Assembly: GCA_000196815.1 (NCBI GenBank)
Contig: FP929003.1
Location: forward strand, 2,565,501 to 2,629,500
Direction of reading: 5' to 3'
Source: Nitrospira defluvii
GTDB lineage: Bacteria; Nitrospirota; Nitrospiria; Nitrospirales; Nitrospiraceae
DNA: 64,000 nucleotides
Under the pieces are notes generated by a model that was not told the origin of the DNA, made no database searches, and saw only the letters and a list, made by a program, of their open reading frames with translations. Every line of letters begins with the position of its first letter. The stretch's first letter is position 1. Both the position numbers and the translations under genes were made by a program. Shown here piece after piece: positions 61,529 through 64,000 of the stretch.

Positions 61529-62647
61529 TCAGGCCAACAATTGCTTGACCTCCGCACAGACCGCGTCGATTTCCTGATCGGTCATATGGGAGTACAACGG
61601 GAGGGCCAACCCCTCCTGGCTCGCCTTCTTGGTCTGCGTCAGCTGTGCACTCAGTTTCATCGGATATTTCTGGAAGATCGCTTGCGCGTGGACCGGCGGG
61701 TAAAAGTACCGCTTCGTCTGAATGCCGGCCTTTTTGAGGTCCTCATAGACTTGGTCTCGACTGCGTTTGGCCTGCTCCCCGATGAAGAGCACAAAATAGT
61801 TTCCGCTGGTGCTTCGATCGTACGGAAACTCTTGCACCCAACAGCCAGGCAAGCTTCCCAAACGATCGCGATACACCGCAATCCGTTCGGTCCTGGCCTT
61901 CACGAGATCATGTACCCGTTGAAGTCCGAGCAGGCCGACTGATGCATGCAGTTCGCTCATCCTAGCCGACAGGCCCAGATGGACCATTTCTTCGCCTTTC
62001 ACCGGATCCTTCCCATAATCACGCATCGACCGTATGCGCTCGGCGATGCCGGCGTCGTTCGTCGTCAATATACCGGCTTCAATGGCAGTCACCACCTTCG
62101 TGGGGCTGAGCGAAAACACTTCGCAAACCCCGAACTGCCCGAGTGGCTGGCCCTTGTAGGTGGCCCCCAGGCCCTGCGCGCTGTCGAAATAGACGGGGAT
62201 CCCCCGCCTGCGGCCAATCTCCAGCAAGGCGTCAACGTCCGGCGGCAACCCGTACACCGAGACCCCGCAAATGGCGCCGGTGTTGGGGGTGATGTTGCGT
62301 TCCACATCCGCGGGATCCAATGTGCAGGTCCCCGGAAGGCAATCGCAAAAGACCGGCACGAGGCGATTCCAGAGCAACGCCTGAGCGGTGGCCGCAAAGG
62401 TGAACGATGGCACAATGACCTCGGTGCCTGGGCGTAATCCGAGCGCTTGCGGCACCAGCATGAGGCCCGCAGTACAAGAGGAGAGCGCAATCGCATACCG
62501 CGCCCCGGTGACGCGACAGGCCTGCTCTTCCAAACTTCGCACGACCGGACCGACGGTCACGATTCCCGTTTCCCACCCGTCGTGCATCATGGTGAGAATG
62601 GTCTCCAAGGCAGGGAGCGTGGGTCTGATGATCGGCATTGTGGTCAC
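61529..62647 (-). CDS. DegT/DnrJ/EryC1-family sugar aminotransferase
   Basis: 372 residues. A GTG start at 62647 is favoured because GGAGG lies 5 bases upstream; ATG 62638 is the alternative. PLP fold with ALSSCTAGLMLVPQALGL, VIVPSFTFAATAQALLWN, FDSAQGLGATYKGQPLG, and the lysine loop VFSLSPTKVVTAIEAGILTT. It transaminates a keto sugar nucleotide, plausibly the product of the CapD-type dehydratase in the same run, to an amino sugar for the polymer. Confidence 0.9.
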   Translation of the reverse strand: MTTMPIIRPTLPALETILTMMHDGWETGIVTVGPVVRSLEEQACRVTGARYAIALSSCTAGLMLVPQALGLRPGTEVIVPSFTFAATAQALLWNRLVPVFCDCLPGTCTLDPADVERNITPNTGAICGVSVYGLPPDVDALLEIGRRRGIPVYFDSAQGLGATYKGQPLGQFGVCEVFSLSPTKVVTAIEAGILTTNDAGIAERIRSMRDYGKDPVKGEEMVHLGLSARMSELHASVGLLGLQRVHDLVKARTERIAVYRDRLGSLPGCWVQEFPYDRSTSGNYFVLFIGEQAKRSRDQVYEDLKKAGIQTKRYFYPPVHAQAIFQKYPMKLSAQLTQTKKASQEGLALPLYSHMTDQEIDAVCAEVKQLLA

Positions 62648-62922
62648 GGTATCCTCCGTAATGTAGGTGAAGCAGGTATCGGATGATGCTGGGCGAAGAT
62701 TCCGAATAGTCGGGTGCGGCGCAATCGAGACAGGCGAAGGTCAGCGGTTCCGGCGCGCTCCTCGTGAAGAGGCAGAGACCGGACTTCGTATTGCGAATGG
62801 AGCCGAGGAGGCCCCCTCAGTCTAGAGTTTCTGGAAACATGGCTGCGGCAAGGCTCTGCGAAACCGGGGAAAGACATCGAGCACCCGGATGGGCGTCGAC
62901 ACGGAGGCGAGAAAATCCGTAT

Positions 62923-63402
62923 TCAGCCGCCATACTCCCACGGTGTGTCGGCCATTGTGAGTGGTTTGACCCGTTCCCGACAGACTGCCTCGAGGACTTC
63001 CAGAATAACCACGGCATGATCACTCCCTTGGTCGACGATCTGGCGGACGGCACATTCCAGATACGCAGGCGCATTACTAAGAATGGGCGCGAGGGTGGTG
63101 CCTTCGGAAAAGGGTTCGCCGTTGATCGTTCCGTCTTGAACGGCCGTCGGCGTAAAGAACTTTTTTGCCATCTCGGTTTGTTCGTGGCTCAGTACGTGAA
63201 GTGCCGCCACGGAACTTTTGGCAAGACAACGAAATACGCTGTTGGTCGGGCGAACGGCGACCGTCAGCAGCGGCGGGGTGAAGGACGCCTGCGACACCCA
63301 GGTGACGGTCGCGGCGCCGAAACCGTCATCGCTGCGGGAGGTCAGAATATAGACCCCGTTGGTGAACATACGGAGCGCGTGTTTCTTATCGGTGACATTC
63401 AT
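62923..63402 (-). CDS. Flavin reductase-like FMN-binding protein
   Basis: 159 residues from ATG 63402 with GGAG 7 bases upstream. Split-barrel flavin-binding fold: ALRMFTNGVYILTSRSDDGF, GAATVTWVSQASFTPPLLTV, AVRPTNSVF, FAVNVL-equivalent AALHVLSHEQTEMAKKFF, and AYLECAVRQIVDQGSDHAVV. It binds FMN and probably reduces it with NAD(P)H. It stands alone after a 275-base gap without visible genes. Confidence 0.85.
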   Translation of the reverse strand: MNVTDKKHALRMFTNGVYILTSRSDDGFGAATVTWVSQASFTPPLLTVAVRPTNSVFRCLAKSSVAALHVLSHEQTEMAKKFFTPTAVQDGTINGEPFSEGTTLAPILSNAPAYLECAVRQIVDQGSDHAVVILEVLEAVCRERVKPLTMADTPWEYGG

Positions 63403-63438
63403 GCGTGATCTCCACAAACTGAAGCCATCTCGATCGAC

Positions 63439-64000
63439 TCAACGGCCTGCTTCCGGCAGCGTCTTTGTGAAACGCGCGGCCAGCTGTTCTACGGGTATCG
63501 TGAGCCGTATCGTTCGCCCAAGGAGCACCGCCCCTCGACCGGCTATCGCTTCCCACCGGTCCGGCGCATCGAAACAGAGCAGCCGGCGCCGAGGGTCCAA
63601 CCGATGGAGCGCGGCCAAGGCCGCCTCATCGTCCAGCAGCACCGATGAGGCAATACGGAAGAAGTCTGTCCCCAACCGACCGATCGTATAGGCGGCCCGC
63701 TGGGTGCTGAGCGCGAACTGGGAGAATCCGTATTGACTGTAGTCGTGGTCTGCAGGACCAAGAAAAGTCGATGACCAGGCTTGGCCCGCGGAGGGCGACA
63801 CCGAAGGAATCGGCACTGCCGTCACGATGCGCTGCGCGACCGGCTCCAGGCCCAATGAGCGATACCAGGCGGCGGCTCGCGTATTGTCCTCGTAGACGTC
63901 CAGCGAAAGGGTGCGCGCCGCGCCGGTATTGAGCCCGGCCAGCCCGCGAGCCCACAACCAGGTGCCGACCCGACGGCCCTGTACCGACGGATGCACGAAC
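63439..64000 (-). CDS. GNAT-family N-acetyltransferase, N-terminus beyond window
   Basis: The frame is open to the right edge. The first residues visible, FVHPSVQGRRVGTWLWARGL, are the acetyl-CoA-binding loop of GNAT enzymes, followed by LSLDVYEDNTRAAAWYRSLG, the conserved fifth strand and helix. About 115 further residues form an extra C-terminal domain (STFLGPADHDYSQYGFSQFA; LDDEAALAALHRLDPRRRLL). The substrate is unknown. It lies 36 bases upstream of the flavin reductase gene. Confidence 0.8.
   Translation of the reverse strand, partial: FVHPSVQGRRVGTWLWARGLAGLNTGAARTLSLDVYEDNTRAAAWYRSLGLEPVAQRIVTAVPIPSVSPSAGQAWSSTFLGPADHDYSQYGFSQFALSTQRAAYTIGRLGTDFFRIASSVLLDDEAALAALHRLDPRRRLLCFDAPDRWEAIAGRGAVLLGRTIRLTIPVEQLAARFTKTLPEAGR

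Overview
The window looks like a chromosomal segment of a GC-rich, diderm, lipopolysaccharide-bearing bacterium. Gene content (LptF/LptG, LpxD, oxygen-dependent BluB, a large B12 locus, SLBB export proteins, many dispersed toxin-antitoxin modules) fits the genus Nitrospira or a close relative in Nitrospirota. That assignment is inference; there is no rRNA or other marker here. Almost everything between 21.4 and 51.8 kb is on the minus strand.

Region 1 (1-9.1 kb) is accessory. A HigBA-like toxin-antitoxin pair with a perfect palindromic operator sits at the left edge. It is followed by a secreted 49-aa peptide, a GAF-containing membrane histidine kinase, a trypsin-like protease with six C-terminal repeats and a methyltransferase. 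Then comes a graveyard of decayed toxin-antitoxin modules: an orphan second copy of the antitoxin, a brnTA pair (BrnT 5'-truncated, BrnA frameshifted), a vapBC pair (VapB with an in-frame stop, VapC only a tail), and a fragment of the neighbouring WYL regulator gene. Dispersed short intergenic repeats occur here and elsewhere.

Region 2 (9.1-22 kb) is metabolic and envelope. A fused flavin/iron-sulfur dehydrogenase overlaps a membrane-anchored diheme cytochrome gene and precedes a ThiS/MoaD-like gene. A D-2-hydroxyacid dehydrogenase, a TPR protein and a cold-shock protein follow. The plus-strand run lptF-lptG-fabF-acpP-lpxD is an LPS assembly and lipid A acyl-chain cluster.

Region 3 (22.4-35.6 kb) is a chemosensory operon. 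From its promoter side it reads: secreted c-heme sensor domain, response regulator, CheW, methyl-accepting protein, three-Hpt hybrid CheA, two further CheW-type proteins, response regulator with a long coiled coil, then two proteins carrying Hpt-like domains without the phospho-accepting His. One of these is fused to a degenerate HD-GYP domain. No CheR or CheB is in the window.

Region 4 (35.9-51.9 kb) is a tightly packed cobalamin operon: BtuF-BtuC-BtuD uptake, BtuB receptor, CbiA, CobO-type adenosyltransferase, a cysteine-rich CWC protein, BluB, PduO-type adenosyltransferase, CobU, CobT, CobS, CbiB, CobD, CbiZ and CobQ. Two cobalamin riboswitches control it, apparently one by termination (before btuF) and one by ribosome-site sequestration (before btuB). 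The set covers B12 uptake, side-chain amidation, adenosylation and nucleotide-loop assembly; corrin-ring genes are not here.

Region 5 (52-64 kb) has a SemiSWEET transporter, ribosomal protein L28, a lipoprotein and an exopolysaccharide cluster. That cluster holds three paralogous SLBB export proteins with 7, 9 and 2 SLBB units (two share a ~1.06-kb nearly identical direct repeat), a CapD/WbpM-type sugar-nucleotide dehydratase, a YdcF-type protein and a DegT aminotransferase. A flavin reductase and a GNAT acetyltransferase cut by the window edge finish the region.
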